Below, piece by piece: positions 1 to 6,958 of a stretch of 22,651 nucleotides of DNA. The number at the start of each line of letters is the position of its first letter. The first letter of the stretch is position 1. The position numbers and the translations under genes are program-made. The DNA is from DAIDAN01 sp049303335 (GTDB lineage: Archaea > Aenigmatarchaeota > Aenigmatarchaeia > Aenigmatarchaeales > DAIDAN01), in contig JBAQNA010000006.1 in NCBI GenBank assembly GCA_049303335.1, forward strand, positions 1 to 22,651. Reading direction: 5' to 3'. The notes under the pieces were generated by a model that saw only the letters and a list, made by a program, of their open reading frames with translations, ran no database searches and was not told the DNA's origin.

Positions 1-346
1 CTTGGGTTGTGTTTGCAATGTCTGTGATATTGACAACATCCCTTCCGTTTCCGGGTATTGTGTTCATGCTTATATTTAACCTGATTTCATCTACGAAAAC
101 GGCGAGGGAGCCGTTCGTCATTATTCCCGTGCCGCAGTTTGTGACTGTTATCCGGCTTCCGACCATGTTGTCAATCCTGACGCAGGTTGAGAGCTGCGCC
201 GTCAGCTGGGAAACCTGCTCACCGCCGGAAGATGCTGTCTGCGAAGCCATCGTCGATGAAAAGACATAGAACACGCCGATTAGCGAGACTGTGATCATCA
301 GGAGCATAACGGTGGCGATGACCGCGGAGATGGCTTTTGTTTGCAT
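1..346 (-). CDS. Type IV pilin-like surface protein, C-terminus beyond window
   Basis: The minus strand is open from an ATG at 346 to the window edge, so only the first 115 residues are seen. They begin MQTKAISAVIATVMLLMITV, a short charged stretch followed by one hydrophobic helix, as in archaeal class III signal peptides cut by a prepilin peptidase. Position -1 here would be Ala rather than the usual Gly. After the helix comes a Ser/Thr/Gln-rich stretch and then a beta-rich region with two Cys about 20 residues apart. A TATA-like element (TTTTTAAG, 370-377) lies about 28 nt upstream, so the transcript is probably leaderless. The protein is closely similar to the one starting at 22095, whose C-terminus carries a LamG-like domain, so this one may too. 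Likely role: surface filament subunit or adhesin. The pilin call is firm; its function is inferred. Confidence 0.8.
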   Translation of the reverse strand, partial: MQTKAISAVIATVMLLMITVSLIGVFYVFSSTMASQTASSGGEQVSQLTAQLSTCVRIDNMVGSRITVTNCGTGIMTNGSLAVFVDEIRLNISMNTIPGNGRDVVNITDIANTTQ

Positions 347-413
347 ATGAAAAGAATTAAGTTTCTTGCTTAAAAATCTACCTTCTCTCCTTTGTGAAAA
401 TTTTGCAACCGTT

Positions 414-848
414 CTATTTCTTCTTATCCTGCGGCTTTGGCTGGCTTGCAACGAAAGAAGGCACGGGCAGCGGTATAGGCAGCCTCAAGAAGTCGGTTAG
501 CTGGATTGTCCTTGAAAGCACGTCCCTCATAATCACGTTCATAATCTGCACTGTCAGACTTTCCGGAACCTTTTTGTCGCTCTTCCATTCCTTCAGAATC
601 TGCTCGTTCTTCTCGTCAAGAAAAAGCACGTCCCCGACTATGGTTATTTCCGCAAGAGATTTTCCCTTCTCATCCGCGTAAATTGCGCTGAACTCCGTTG
701 GCACGGTCAGACCTTTCTTGTTTATCTGCGGGAGCTCCTGCTCCTTCACGTCCTTTATGCTGGCGTTGCAGTTCATCTGGTATTCGCCCGCAAAGTTCCC
801 GTTCCTCTTCACACTCACGCTGGTTATGTTCATTCCCGCTACTGGCAT
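414..848 (-). CDS. Conserved archaeal-type small protein, function unknown
   Basis: The protein has 144 residues from the ATG at 848, chosen because GGTGATAATT sits just before it; an open frame extends upstream but overlaps the previous gene. The chain looks like an antiparallel beta core (residues 5-90) followed by a helix containing VMRDVLSRTIQLTDFLRL and a Pro-rich end with PIPLPVPSF, then a Lys-rich tail. That layout (beta core, amphipathic helices, PLP-type tail) resembles small archaeal proteins sometimes compared with the SecB/preprotein-binding fold. This is recall rather than a demonstrated match. It follows the winged-helix gene by 16 nt on the same strand, so the two are probably one operon. 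No signal peptide or membrane helix is visible. Confidence 0.7.
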   Translation of the reverse strand: MPVAGMNITSVSVKRNGNFAGEYQMNCNASIKDVKEQELPQINKKGLTVPTEFSAIYADEKGKSLAEITIVGDVLFLDEKNEQILKEWKSDKKVPESLTVQIMNVIMRDVLSRTIQLTDFLRLPIPLPVPSFVASQPKPQDKKK

Positions 849-864
849 AATTATCACCTTTTTG

Positions 865-1230
865 TTATACTCCTGAATATTTAGGAATATGGAATTCTTC
901 GCAACAGCCTGCTCCTCGAATTGTTCTATAACCATTATGCTTTGTTTTTCCTTCTTTTACCAATCTATCCAATATTAGAATTATATTTTTATATGTTTTA
1001 TTATATTCACTATCTGATTGGCTGCCCCAAGGAATCTTTAATGCGGTTATTATATCTGTCATGTCTGCTTCTTTCTTTCCCAAGGATTCTATATATCTTT
1101 CAATTCTTGTTTCTAATATATCACCAGAACCGGCTGCATCCTCCTCAAAAAAGGAAGTTATTTGTTTTTTGGATGGTAATGGTATGCCTAAAAATTTCAC
1201 AACATCGCCTCTTTTGTTTTGCTCCAACAA
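865..1230 (-). CDS. Small winged-helix-like protein
   Basis: The product is about 121 residues if the TTG at 1230 is used, or 111 from an in-frame GTG at 1200 preceded by AGAGGCG. The choice is open because the TATA-like stretch at 1254-1266 would start transcription only a few bases before 1230. Residues 45-115 contain helix-turn-helix-like spacing (DMTDIITALKIPW, then YKNIILILDRLVKEGKTKH and a short beta wing), suggesting a DNA-binding winged helix. Two adjacent Cys (GCCEEF) lie near the end. It is the first gene of a two-gene operon with the conserved protein ending at 414. The DNA-binding role is inferred from pattern only. Confidence 0.6.
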   Translation of the reverse strand: MLEQNKRGDVVKFLGIPLPSKKQITSFFEEDAAGSGDILETRIERYIESLGKKEADMTDIITALKIPWGSQSDSEYNKTYKNIILILDRLVKEGKTKHNGYRTIRGAGCCEEFHIPKYSGV

Positions 1231-1253
1231 ATCGGTTTAAAGTATTATGGGCG

Positions 1254-1289
1254 ATAAATATATAAGCGCAATTCAAACTATTTATAAAC
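1254..1289. promoter_or_regulatory. Divergent promoter region with two TATA boxes
   Basis: The minus strand has TTATATATTTAT (1254-1265), about 25 nt upstream of the putative start near 1230. The plus strand has TTTATAAAC (1281-1289), which would serve the DJ-1 family gene at 1334 with a leader of about 20 nt containing GGTGG at 1325-1329. The two boxes are only about 15 bp apart, so the two transcripts may compete. Confidence 0.55.
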
Positions 1290-1333
1290 AAAAGTTATAA
1301 TAAATTTATTCTGATTTTGCAAAAGGTGGTTTC

Positions 1334-1873
1334 ATGGCTACAAAAATACTGGTTCCCTTGGTTGACGGCTTCGAGGAAATCGAAGTGACTGCTGTTGTTG
1401 ACATTCTCAGGAGGGCGGGCATCGAAGTGGTGACAGCGGGGCTTGGCGGCAACATCGTGACGGGAGCGCACAACATCCGGATGAATTCCGACGCCAGAAT
1501 ACTTGACATAAACACGGACGGCTTCTCGGGAATAGTGCTGCCCGGCGGAAGTCCCGGAACCGACAACTTGATGCGTTCGGAAAGGGTGACAATGATAGTT
1601 GACGACTTCTCAAAGCAGGGTAAGCTCGTGGCCGCAATATGCGCCGCGCCTCGAATCCTTGCGAAGCTCGGGCTGCTGAAAGAGAGAAAGGCGACAATCT
1701 ATCCCGGCTACGAAAAGGAGCTTGGAAAACCGAGGAACGACCCGGTGGTCGCGGACGGCAACATCATAACCTCGCAGGGTCCCGGAACCGCGGTGGCTTT
1801 CGCGCTCAAGATTGTGGAACAGCTTATGGGCAAGCCAAAAATGCTCCAGATAAAGCAGGACATCGTAGCGTGA
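1334..1873 (+). CDS. DJ-1/PfpI superfamily protein
   Basis: The 179-residue protein aligns by eye along its full length with DJ-1/YajL. Glu17 in DGFEEIE corresponds to the conserved acidic residue, the nucleophile elbow is AAICAAP with Cys103, and the family signatures LPGG (69-72) and SQGPGT near residue 147 are present. The third residue of the human site (His126) is replaced by Tyr123 in ATIYPG, as in several bacterial members that lack this His. Members act as small-molecule or protein repair enzymes (glyoxalase, deglycase) or chaperones in the cytoplasm; which applies here cannot be told. GGTGG precedes the ATG by 4 nt. No partner gene suggests a pathway. The family assignment is secure. 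Confidence 0.93.
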   Translation: MATKILVPLVDGFEEIEVTAVVDILRRAGIEVVTAGLGGNIVTGAHNIRMNSDARILDINTDGFSGIVLPGGSPGTDNLMRSERVTMIVDDFSKQGKLVAAICAAPRILAKLGLLKERKATIYPGYEKELGKPRNDPVVADGNIITSQGPGTAVAFALKIVEQLMGKPKMLQIKQDIVA

Positions 1874-1983
1874 AAAACTTTTTGGCGGACATTGAAATTT
1901 ATATAAAGTCCGCATCATATTTTCTATCTTGCCTGAAATATTTTTTCAGAATATGAGAAGCATTGTATTGTTGAGTGATTTTT

Positions 1984-2196
1984 ATGCTGACCGATGCGGA
2001 AACAAAAGTTTTGGAAGCCGTCCGGAAAAGGCACATCGTCAGGAAGAGCGAGCTCGGCTCGCTGTCCGTGGAAGACGCGCTTGCGTCCGCGAAAGGGCTG
2101 GTTGACAAGGGGCTGCTGCAGGTTGTCGCGCCCATAGGCGAGAACTGCTACGCGATAACGCAGAAAGGGCAGAGATTTGCGGAAGGAAAAGTCTGA
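1984..2196 (+). CDS. Small winged-helix DNA-binding protein
   Basis: Seventy residues from the ATG at 1984, preceded by GTGATTTTT, the local ribosome-site pattern. An in-frame GTG at 1975 would add three residues but would destroy that site. The sequence is a compact winged helix: helix 1 (DAETKVLEAVRKR), helices 2-3 (RKSELGSLSVEDALASAKGLVDKGLL) and a two-strand wing ending AITQKGQRFAE, as in small archaeal MarR/PadR-like regulators. There is no effector domain, so it probably acts as a dimer on DNA. A TATA-like stretch (TTTATATAAAG, 1897-1907) between the DJ-1 gene and this gene gives it its own promoter with a leader of about 55 nt. Confidence 0.8.
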   Translation: MLTDAETKVLEAVRKRHIVRKSELGSLSVEDALASAKGLVDKGLLQVVAPIGENCYAITQKGQRFAEGKV

Positions 2197-2232
2197 TATT
2201 TTCTCAAACCCGTCCGACTTGCAACTAATTTG

Positions 2233-2250
2233 TTTTTAAATGTTTAAAAT
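2233..2250 (+). promoter_or_regulatory. TATA region of tRNA-Gln
   Basis: TTTTTAAATG followed by TTTAAAAT. The centre lies about 26 nt before the first tRNA base at 2267, the spacing expected if transcription starts at or very near the mature 5' end. Confidence 0.6.
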
Positions 2251-2284
2251 AACATTCTTATTTGACAGCCCCGTAGTCTAGTGG

Positions 2285-2301
2285 CCAAGAGAGAAATCTG
2301 G
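2285..2301 (+). other. tRNA-Gln D-loop intron (17 nt)
   Basis: Extra bases between G19 and U20 of the D loop. The boundaries can slide by up to two bases because GG occurs at both ends. The ends CCA and TGG can pair, making a small hairpin. Removal restores a normal 7-nt D loop. Confidence 0.75.
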
Positions 2302-2319
2302 TAAGATAGCGGTCTCTGG

Positions 2320-2371
2320 ATAGCCCTTTTTGCTGGTGCAAAAAGCGCTAGCGGAAAGATGCGAAAGTGAA
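2320..2371 (+). other. tRNA-Gln anticodon-loop intron (52 nt)
   Basis: Inserted after position 37. It contains a perfect 8-bp hairpin (CTTTTTGC, loop TGGT, GCAAAAAG) and then a CGCTAGCG palindrome. The boundaries come from restoring a 7-nt loop and a 5-bp stem. Confidence 0.8.
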
Positions 2372-2575
2372 AACCGCGGACGGCAGTTCGAATCTGCCCG
2401 GGGCTACCAAAAATCCGTTTCCGGCGTAAAATATTTTTGTCCCGCGCAGACGTTTGCAAAATTCCAAGCCGCCATTATGCTTAAATATCACCGCGCCAAT
2501 TATTGTATTATTAATTGGATGATTCTTCCGCGATTTGCATCCAAGGAATGAAAGCGCGCTCGCCAAAGTGATAAA

Positions 2576-2725
2576 ATGAAAACACTCCGCTGCGACATCT
2601 GCAATACAATTCTCACAGGCAAGAACATAGGATACATCAAGGTGGACAAGGAGAGGATTTTCAAGTGCAGGAAGTGCCACGTTTCCGTGAAGAGCCAGAA
2701 AAAGCACGGCATAAAAATATTCTGA
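2576..2725 (+). CDS. 49-residue zinc-ribbon protein
   Basis: The ATG at 2576 follows GTGATAAA. The product has two CxxC pairs, CDIC at residues 6-9 and CRKC at 31-34, separated by a short beta segment (NIGYIKVDKERIFKC), followed by a basic tail ending KKHGIKIF. This is a minimal treble-clef or zinc-ribbon fold of the kind seen in small archaeal nucleic-acid- or ribosome-associated proteins. A TATA-like GCTTAAATATC lies near 2478-2488, giving a leader of roughly 70 nt with a possible 10-codon open frame at 2519-2551. The partner is unknown. The gene is short but its Cys pattern and ribosome site make it credible. Confidence 0.75.
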   Translation: MKTLRCDICNTILTGKNIGYIKVDKERIFKCRKCHVSVKSQKKHGIKIF

Positions 2726-2862
2726 ACGCTTGAATGCAAGCATAAAATTTTGTTCTGCGTTTCGCCCCGTGAAATTCGTTTACAGACGACACGATTTCTC
2801 CCCGCGCACCAATATTGCAATTTTTCTGAAAGCTTTTTAATGAGGAAAGCCAAATTCTTTTC

Positions 2863-3405
2863 ATGCAAGAAATAAGATTGCACGGCAGGGGAGGACAGGG
2901 AGTGCGTTTTGCGGCAAGGATTTTTGCGCGCGCGCTTTTTTTGTCGGGCTATCAGACGCAGGATTTCGCGATTTACGGCGCGGAAAGGCGCGGCGCGCCG
3001 GTCACGAGCTTTGTTCGGTTTGACGCGAAACCTATTCTTGAAAGGGGTTATGTTTTCGAGCCGGATACAGCAATCCTTCTGGACGATACGCTGAATTTTT
3101 CTTCCGTGTCAAACGGCCTTAAGGGAATAATGCTGATAAATTCGCATCGCAAGCCGGAATACTTTTCAGGAAAGTATGATTTTAACAAAAAGATTTATTG
3201 CATCGATGCAACGCAGATAGCGCTCCAAATAATAGGAAAGCCGATAGCAAACGCCGCGATATTGGGCGCGCTCGCAAAAATCATGAACGTCGGCATGAAA
3301 AAACTTGAGGAAGCCATGCGCATGGAATTCGGGGAGGAAGGGCTGGAGGAGATTGCGCAAAAAAACATCGAGGCGGCGACAAGGTGTTATGAGGCCATAA
3401 AATGA
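2863..3405 (+). CDS. porG: Pyruvate:ferredoxin oxidoreductase, gamma subunit
   Basis: The 180-residue protein starts MQEIRLHGRGGQGV; the GRGGQG motif (8-13) is diagnostic of the gamma domain of 2-oxoacid:ferredoxin oxidoreductases. The region AIYGAERRGAPVTSFVR and the later IANAAILGALAK are also typical of PorG. The subunit forms part of the PorABGD complex that converts pyruvate and CoA to acetyl-CoA and CO2 while reducing ferredoxin. The start lies about 27 nt after TTTTTAATG (2834-2842), so the message is probably leaderless. Its last 4 nt overlap the next gene (ATGA). Substrate could also be 2-oxoisovalerate or another 2-oxoacid; pyruvate is the default inference. Confidence 0.93.
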   Translation: MQEIRLHGRGGQGVRFAARIFARALFLSGYQTQDFAIYGAERRGAPVTSFVRFDAKPILERGYVFEPDTAILLDDTLNFSSVSNGLKGIMLINSHRKPEYFSGKYDFNKKIYCIDATQIALQIIGKPIANAAILGALAKIMNVGMKKLEEAMRMEFGEEGLEEIAQKNIEAATRCYEAIK

Positions 3406-3923
3406 AAGTAACCGCAATTGTAAGCCAGAACTGGCTGGCGCTGTTCCTGATAATAGTTTTCATAGCGGTGGGAATAACCACGCTGGAGATGATAAGCCCG
3501 CCCGAAAATTCAAAATTCTGTTTTGTGGATTCGGACTGCACCTGCGGAAAGAGCAATGCCACTGGAGAATGCTTTTACGGAAACAAGAATTTTGTGAATG
3601 CAAGCGGACAATGCCCCGACTTCTGCTCGGGAATAGGCGGCAATCTCGAAATAAAATGCATAAACAGCGAATGCAGGCAAGTCAAAAAAGGAAGCGCAGA
3701 AGCGCAGCCTCTCGAATGCTCAAAGGATTCTGACTGCGGCGCCGGAGGATGCTCGGGACAGGTCTGCGCCGCAGCGGATAAGGCGATTTCAATAATAACC
3801 ACGTGCGAATATCTTCCCGAATACGGATGCCTCAAAAAAACAGGCTGCGGATGCGTCTCGGGAAAATGCGAATGGAAAAAAACGCAGGAATATTTGGATT
3901 GCATGAAAAGTTTAGGCAAGTGA
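3402..3923 (+). CDS. Membrane-anchored cysteine-rich protein (eight-cysteine-cluster type)
   Basis: The 173 residues start with a single hydrophobic helix (about 11-30, NWLALFLIIVFIAVGITTL), suggesting an N-terminal anchor with the rest outside. The remainder is full of Cys, including FCFVDSDCTCG, CPDFCSG and a C-terminal block (105-165) reading CSKDSDCG, GCSGQVCA, TTCEYLPEYGCLKK, CGCVSGKCEW. That block closely resembles the small eight-cysteine-cluster proteins seen in prokaryotes, whose function is unknown. The gene overlaps porG by 4 nt and ends 5 nt before porD, so it is translationally coupled inside the por operon although an extracytoplasmic disulfide protein has no obvious role in Por. 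One or two N-glycosylation sequons (NAS, NAT) are visible. Confidence 0.85.
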   Translation: MKVTAIVSQNWLALFLIIVFIAVGITTLEMISPPENSKFCFVDSDCTCGKSNATGECFYGNKNFVNASGQCPDFCSGIGGNLEIKCINSECRQVKKGSAEAQPLECSKDSDCGAGGCSGQVCAAADKAISIITTCEYLPEYGCLKKTGCGCVSGKCEWKKTQEYLDCMKSLGK

Positions 3924-3928
3924 TTTTT

Positions 3929-4267
3929 ATGTCGGAGTTGATTGAAGAGAAAGAGCTGAAGTATCTCGGCATCAAAGGCATCCCTCATTTGAGGGAGCTG
4001 GGAAGCGCGGTCCGCCATAAGACCGGGGACTGGCGTGTGTTCAAGCCGAAAATAGACTACAAGAAATGCATTTCCTGCAAGATATGCTTCACGTTCTGCC
4101 CTGACTCGGCGATTCACTGGGAAAAATCCGGCGGCAGGGAAATTCCCGTCTTCGACTACCACGTCTGCAAGGGCTGCCTTATCTGCAAGCAGGAATGCCC
4201 CGTGAAAGCGATATCCGCGGACTTGGACTCGCACGAAGATGAGAACGGGGCGAAAGAGGAAAAATGA
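3929..4267 (+). CDS. porD: Pyruvate:ferredoxin oxidoreductase, delta (ferredoxin-like) subunit
   Basis: One hundred and twelve residues from the ATG at 3929, which follows GTGATTTTT; the frame is open further upstream but that part overlaps the preceding gene. Two complete 4Fe-4S motifs are present, CISCKICFTFCP (about residues 48-59) and CKGCLICKQECP (about 81-92). The N-terminal lead-in with RHKTGDWRVFKPKIDYKKC is the usual PorD form. The subunit carries electrons from the PorB site to soluble ferredoxin. The C-terminal tail is acidic (DSHEDENGAKEE). The order porG, Cys-rich gene, porD, then a foreign-looking gene before porA is not the standard compact porGDAB arrangement. Confidence 0.95.
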   Translation: MSELIEEKELKYLGIKGIPHLRELGSAVRHKTGDWRVFKPKIDYKKCISCKICFTFCPDSAIHWEKSGGREIPVFDYHVCKGCLICKQECPVKAISADLDSHEDENGAKEEK

Positions 4268-4270
4268 AAA

Positions 4271-4280
4271 CTTATATCTT
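4271..4280 (+). promoter_or_regulatory. TATA box for the 4301 gene
   Basis: CTTATATCTT lies about 25 nt before the ATG at 4301, so the gene has its own probably leaderless transcript rather than depending on porD. Confidence 0.55.
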
Positions 4281-4300
4281 TATTCCGCTAAAAGATATGC

Positions 4301-5056
4301 ATGAGCAATAAAGTTTTTGACACAATAGTAGGTGGCGAACTTCGGTTCTACAAAACTATTAACGAATATAAAATTGAAAAATTCGGAGAACCCGAATATG
4401 GCGAGAACGCCATGAATATTTTTACAGGCAAAATAATCCATTCTTTACAAACACTCGATTCGCTAAAGCCAAGAAAGCCTTCCGAACTTTCAGAAAAGGA
4501 GATGAAAAGAATTCTTAACGACAGAAAAGCAATATTGTCAAGAAACGGTTTTCCGAAAAGTTACTTGCCTTATTTTTCGATGAATGATGTGCAAAAGATG
4601 CAATCGGAACTTGCGCTTGCTGAACTTGATTATTTCCAGAATTTCTTAAATAACGGCGCGGCAGGATATGAATTTTCTTCGGAGTTGGATAAGACAGAAT
4701 ATGGAAAATTGATAAAAAACGGGTTTGAAAATAAGGATTCTTTTATTGATGCTAACATAAAAATAAGGGACGCACAAATCGCGGATAAAACAGCGTTTAT
4801 CCAACAACTTGCCAAAGCTGGAAAAATAGGGCAATCGGAAGCCGAGAAAGACATAAAAAAGCAATCGGGGCTGTCTAATCTTATATTTTTATTGAAAAGT
4901 AATTATGTTGAACGTGCTGACGATTCATGCAGTTCCTGTAAACGACATCATAATTGTCTGGATGAGTCGCTTAAGAAATTGGATTTGTCTAATGATAAAA
5001 GCGTGTTGGATTTTTATGAAAAATTGAATGATGTATTAAGAGTGGTGGAAGATTAG
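4301..5056 (+). CDS. Hypothetical protein inserted between porD and porA
   Basis: The 251-residue protein is not recognised. It is soluble, mostly helical and highly charged. Near the C-terminus, Cys210, Cys213 and Cys219 with His216 and His217 (CSSCKRHHNC) could bind a metal. The central region (100-190) has long helices rich in Lys, Glu and Ala. Base use is clearly more AT-rich than in the flanking por genes, with many AAA, AAT and TTT codons. It has its own TATA box upstream, and a separate TATA box precedes porA, so it behaves as an independent cassette. A later insertion is the simplest explanation; a role in Por is not supported by anything visible. Confidence 0.8.
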   Translation: MSNKVFDTIVGGELRFYKTINEYKIEKFGEPEYGENAMNIFTGKIIHSLQTLDSLKPRKPSELSEKEMKRILNDRKAILSRNGFPKSYLPYFSMNDVQKMQSELALAELDYFQNFLNNGAAGYEFSSELDKTEYGKLIKNGFENKDSFIDANIKIRDAQIADKTAFIQQLAKAGKIGQSEAEKDIKKQSGLSNLIFLLKSNYVERADDSCSSCKRHHNCLDESLKKLDLSNDKSVLDFYEKLNDVLRVVED

Positions 5057-5080
5057 CAGATGGCATGCAAGTTTAAGAAA

Positions 5081-5090
5081 CTTATATTAA
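5081..5090 (+). promoter_or_regulatory. TATA box for porA
   Basis: CTTATATTAA is centred about 25 nt before the ATG at 5111. This suggests leaderless porA transcription independent of porGD. Confidence 0.55.
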
Positions 5091-5110
5091 GCTTTTTCTA
5101 AATAGTTTCT

Positions 5111-6265
5111 ATGAAATCCTTTTCAAACAAGAAGTCCGAACTGATTGACGGCAACACCGCAGCGGCTTGGGGTGCGCGGCTGTCGCGCGTACAGGTCGTG
5201 CCGAACTTCCCGATAACCCCGCAGACCGAGATAATCGAAACGCTTGCAAAGTGGAAAGCCGACGGAGTATGGAACGGCGAGTTCGTGCCCATGGAAGGCG
5301 AGCATTCGGTCTTGTCAGCGGCGATAGCAAGCGAAGCGACCGGAGCGAGAACATTTACGACAAGCTCTAGCCAAGGATTGCTGTTGATGCACGAGATGCA
5401 CTATGTTGCGAGCGGGATGAGGCTGCCGATAGTTATGGCAAACTGCTCGCGCGGATTATCAGCGCCAATCACGCTGTGGAGCGACCACTCGGACATACTG
5501 GCGATACGCGACGCCGGATGGATTATGTTTTTTGCAAAAGACAATCAGGAAGTTGTCGACTTGATAATCCAAAGCTACAAGATAGCCGAGGACAGGGACG
5601 TGCTTTTGCCAGCGGTCGTAAACATGGAAGGCTTCACGCTTTCCTATACAAGGGAGCCTGCGAAAATTCCGGAACAGGAAATAGTTGACAAGTTTCTTCC
5701 GCCCTTCAAGCCGAAAGTTTTTCTGGACATCAACAAGCCCATGATTCTCGGCTGTCCCGTCCTGAACGAATTCATGAACTTCAAGGCGCAGCAAAGGAAG
5801 GCAATGATGAACGCGGAGAAAAAGATAGACGAAGTGTTCGCGGATTTTGAAAAATCGGTTGGAAGAAAATATTCAAAACTGGAGGAGTATGGGACGGAAG
5901 ATGCGGAAACGGTTTTTGTCGCGCTCGGCAGCAATTCCACGATAATCCAATCAGCAGTCGACAGCCTCAGAAAGCAGAAACAAAAGGTCGGCTTGCTTCG
6001 GATTCTATGTTACAGGCCATTTCCGGAGGAAGAGATAAAAAAAGCCCTGAAAAACGCAGCGAAAATAATTGTCGTGGACAACGACATTTCAACGGGCTAC
6101 GGCGGCATAATCTATCCCGAAATAAAAGCCGCGGTATCCGACAGTTCAAAGAAGTTTTTCAACGTAATAGTTTCGCTCGGCGGAAGATTCATCGGCAGGA
6201 AGGATTTCGAGGAGATTGCAAAAAAGGTCGCCTCGGGGAAAACGGAAAAGTATTGGTATATGTGA
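5111..6265 (+). CDS. porA: Pyruvate:ferredoxin oxidoreductase, alpha subunit
   Basis: The 384 residues match PorA throughout. The start region has the substrate-side motif PNFPITPQTEI, then EGEHSVLSAAIASEATGARTFTTSSSQGL, and MHYVASGMRLPIVMANCSRG. The C-terminal domain carries ALGSNSTIIQSAVD and GLLRILCYRPFPEEEI, the transketolase-C-like part. The length is usual for archaeal PorA (about 380-400). The subunit forms the active site together with the thiamine diphosphate-bearing PorB, which is encoded on the other strand at 8996-9913. The homologous 2-oxoisovalerate enzyme cannot be excluded from the sequence alone. Confidence 0.94.
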   Translation: MKSFSNKKSELIDGNTAAAWGARLSRVQVVPNFPITPQTEIIETLAKWKADGVWNGEFVPMEGEHSVLSAAIASEATGARTFTTSSSQGLLLMHEMHYVASGMRLPIVMANCSRGLSAPITLWSDHSDILAIRDAGWIMFFAKDNQEVVDLIIQSYKIAEDRDVLLPAVVNMEGFTLSYTREPAKIPEQEIVDKFLPPFKPKVFLDINKPMILGCPVLNEFMNFKAQQRKAMMNAEKKIDEVFADFEKSVGRKYSKLEEYGTEDAETVFVALGSNSTIIQSAVDSLRKQKQKVGLLRILCYRPFPEEEIKKALKNAAKIIVVDNDISTGYGGIIYPEIKAAVSDSSKKFFNVIVSLGGRFIGRKDFEEIAKKVASGKTEKYWYM

Positions 6266-6334
6266 AACTCTTGCGTTTTATGAATTCTCGTAAACAATTT
6301 ATTGCGGATAATCCAGCGACTCATAGTATGTTAT

Positions 6335-6868
6335 TTACGGAATTATCGTCTGATTATAATCTCCAGAATTTGTTGCGAATGGCACATCACTGATTAAAAC
6401 TTTATCATCTTTCACTAACAGATATAACTGCTCCGAATCAGCCCACCAACTATCGATGGTAATAGTGGCCTTGACGTTTGCTTTGACAACCCATTCACCA
6501 TCTTTCACCGCTTTCACCTTTATTGTAAATTCCTTGACTTCATCCCATACGATGCTTCCCTGCCAATTTAAGTTTCCTTCCAATAACTCTAATCCCTCGG
6601 GAAGGATTATCTCGGCTTTCACATCAGTCCAATTCACAGGGTTCGAATAGCCTTCTCTTTTGCCGATTTTTGCTGTTATTTCACCGGTTTTATCAACTGA
6701 AAATTGGTTTATTGCCAATACAAGGTCTAATGGGGAAGAAGCCGGAGTTCCAGAAACGTCTTTGTTTATTACAACAGGATTTCCTTTAAGTACGGTTTCT
6801 GTTGCAGCATATCCGCTAACAAGAATAATTCCCAATATCGCCAACACCAAATATGTTTTTTGTTTCAT
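6335..6868 (-). CDS. Exported protein with an immunoglobulin-like beta domain
   Basis: The 177-residue chain begins with an N-terminal signal helix (KTYLVLAILGIILVSGYA). The sequence resembles a lipobox but has Tyr where Cys is needed, so it is probably cut by ordinary signal peptidase or stays anchored. The mature part (about 45-160) looks like one beta-sandwich: LVLAINQFSVDKTGEITAKI, VKAEIILPEGLELLEG, EFTIKVKAVKDGEW and VKANVKATITIDS, a pattern common to archaeal secreted Ig-like or CARDB-like modules. It ends NQTIIP with a glycosylation sequon. It is convergent with porA, with a gap of about 70 nt. No partner is evident. Confidence 0.8.
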   Translation of the reverse strand: MKQKTYLVLAILGIILVSGYAATETVLKGNPVVINKDVSGTPASSPLDLVLAINQFSVDKTGEITAKIGKREGYSNPVNWTDVKAEIILPEGLELLEGNLNWQGSIVWDEVKEFTIKVKAVKDGEWVVKANVKATITIDSWWADSEQLYLLVKDDKVLISDVPFATNSGDYNQTIIP

Positions 6869-6888
6869 GTATTAGTATGTGTCTTATC

Positions 6889-6901
6889 GTCTTTATAAGA
6901 C
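6889..6901 (-). promoter_or_regulatory. TATA box embedded in a short inverted repeat
   Basis: GTCTT and AAGAC arms flank TAT; read on the minus strand this contains TTATAAAG, about 25 nt before the ATG at 6868. The symmetry could be a repressor site or chance. Confidence 0.45.
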
Positions 6902-6958
6902 TTTCGATTTTGTTCGGTCAAAACCGAATACCATACGAGCCATCGCAGATTGAGTTTC

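Larger units (their letters stand above)
2267..2409 (+). tRNA. tRNA-Gln (anticodon CTG) with two introns
   Basis: The acceptor stem AGCCCCG (2267-2273) pairs fully with CGGGGCT (2399-2405), followed by discriminator A and an encoded CCA. The T arm is GGCAG/CTGCC around TTCGAAT. The anticodon stem is GCGGT (2309-2313) with ACCGC (2373-2377); the loop reads CTCTGG plus A after removal of a 52-nt intron at the canonical 37/38 site, giving anticodon CTG (2316-2318). The D arm only closes (GTCT/AGAT, loop AGTGGTA) if 17 further bases at about 2285-2301 are removed. The mature molecule would be 71 nt plus CCA with a 4-nt variable loop. A1-U72 is usual for archaeal tRNA-Gln. Splicing would need the archaeal endonuclease to act on two bulge-helix-bulge sites. 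Confidence 0.88.

Noticed and set aside
1975..1983. GTG start at 1975 for the winged-helix gene.
   Set aside because: It uses the bases of the GTGATTTTT ribosome site that serves the ATG at 1984.
2519..2551. Ten-codon frame (MILPRFASKE) in the leader of the small zinc-ribbon gene.
   Set aside because: No ribosome site and no regulatory logic visible; probably chance.
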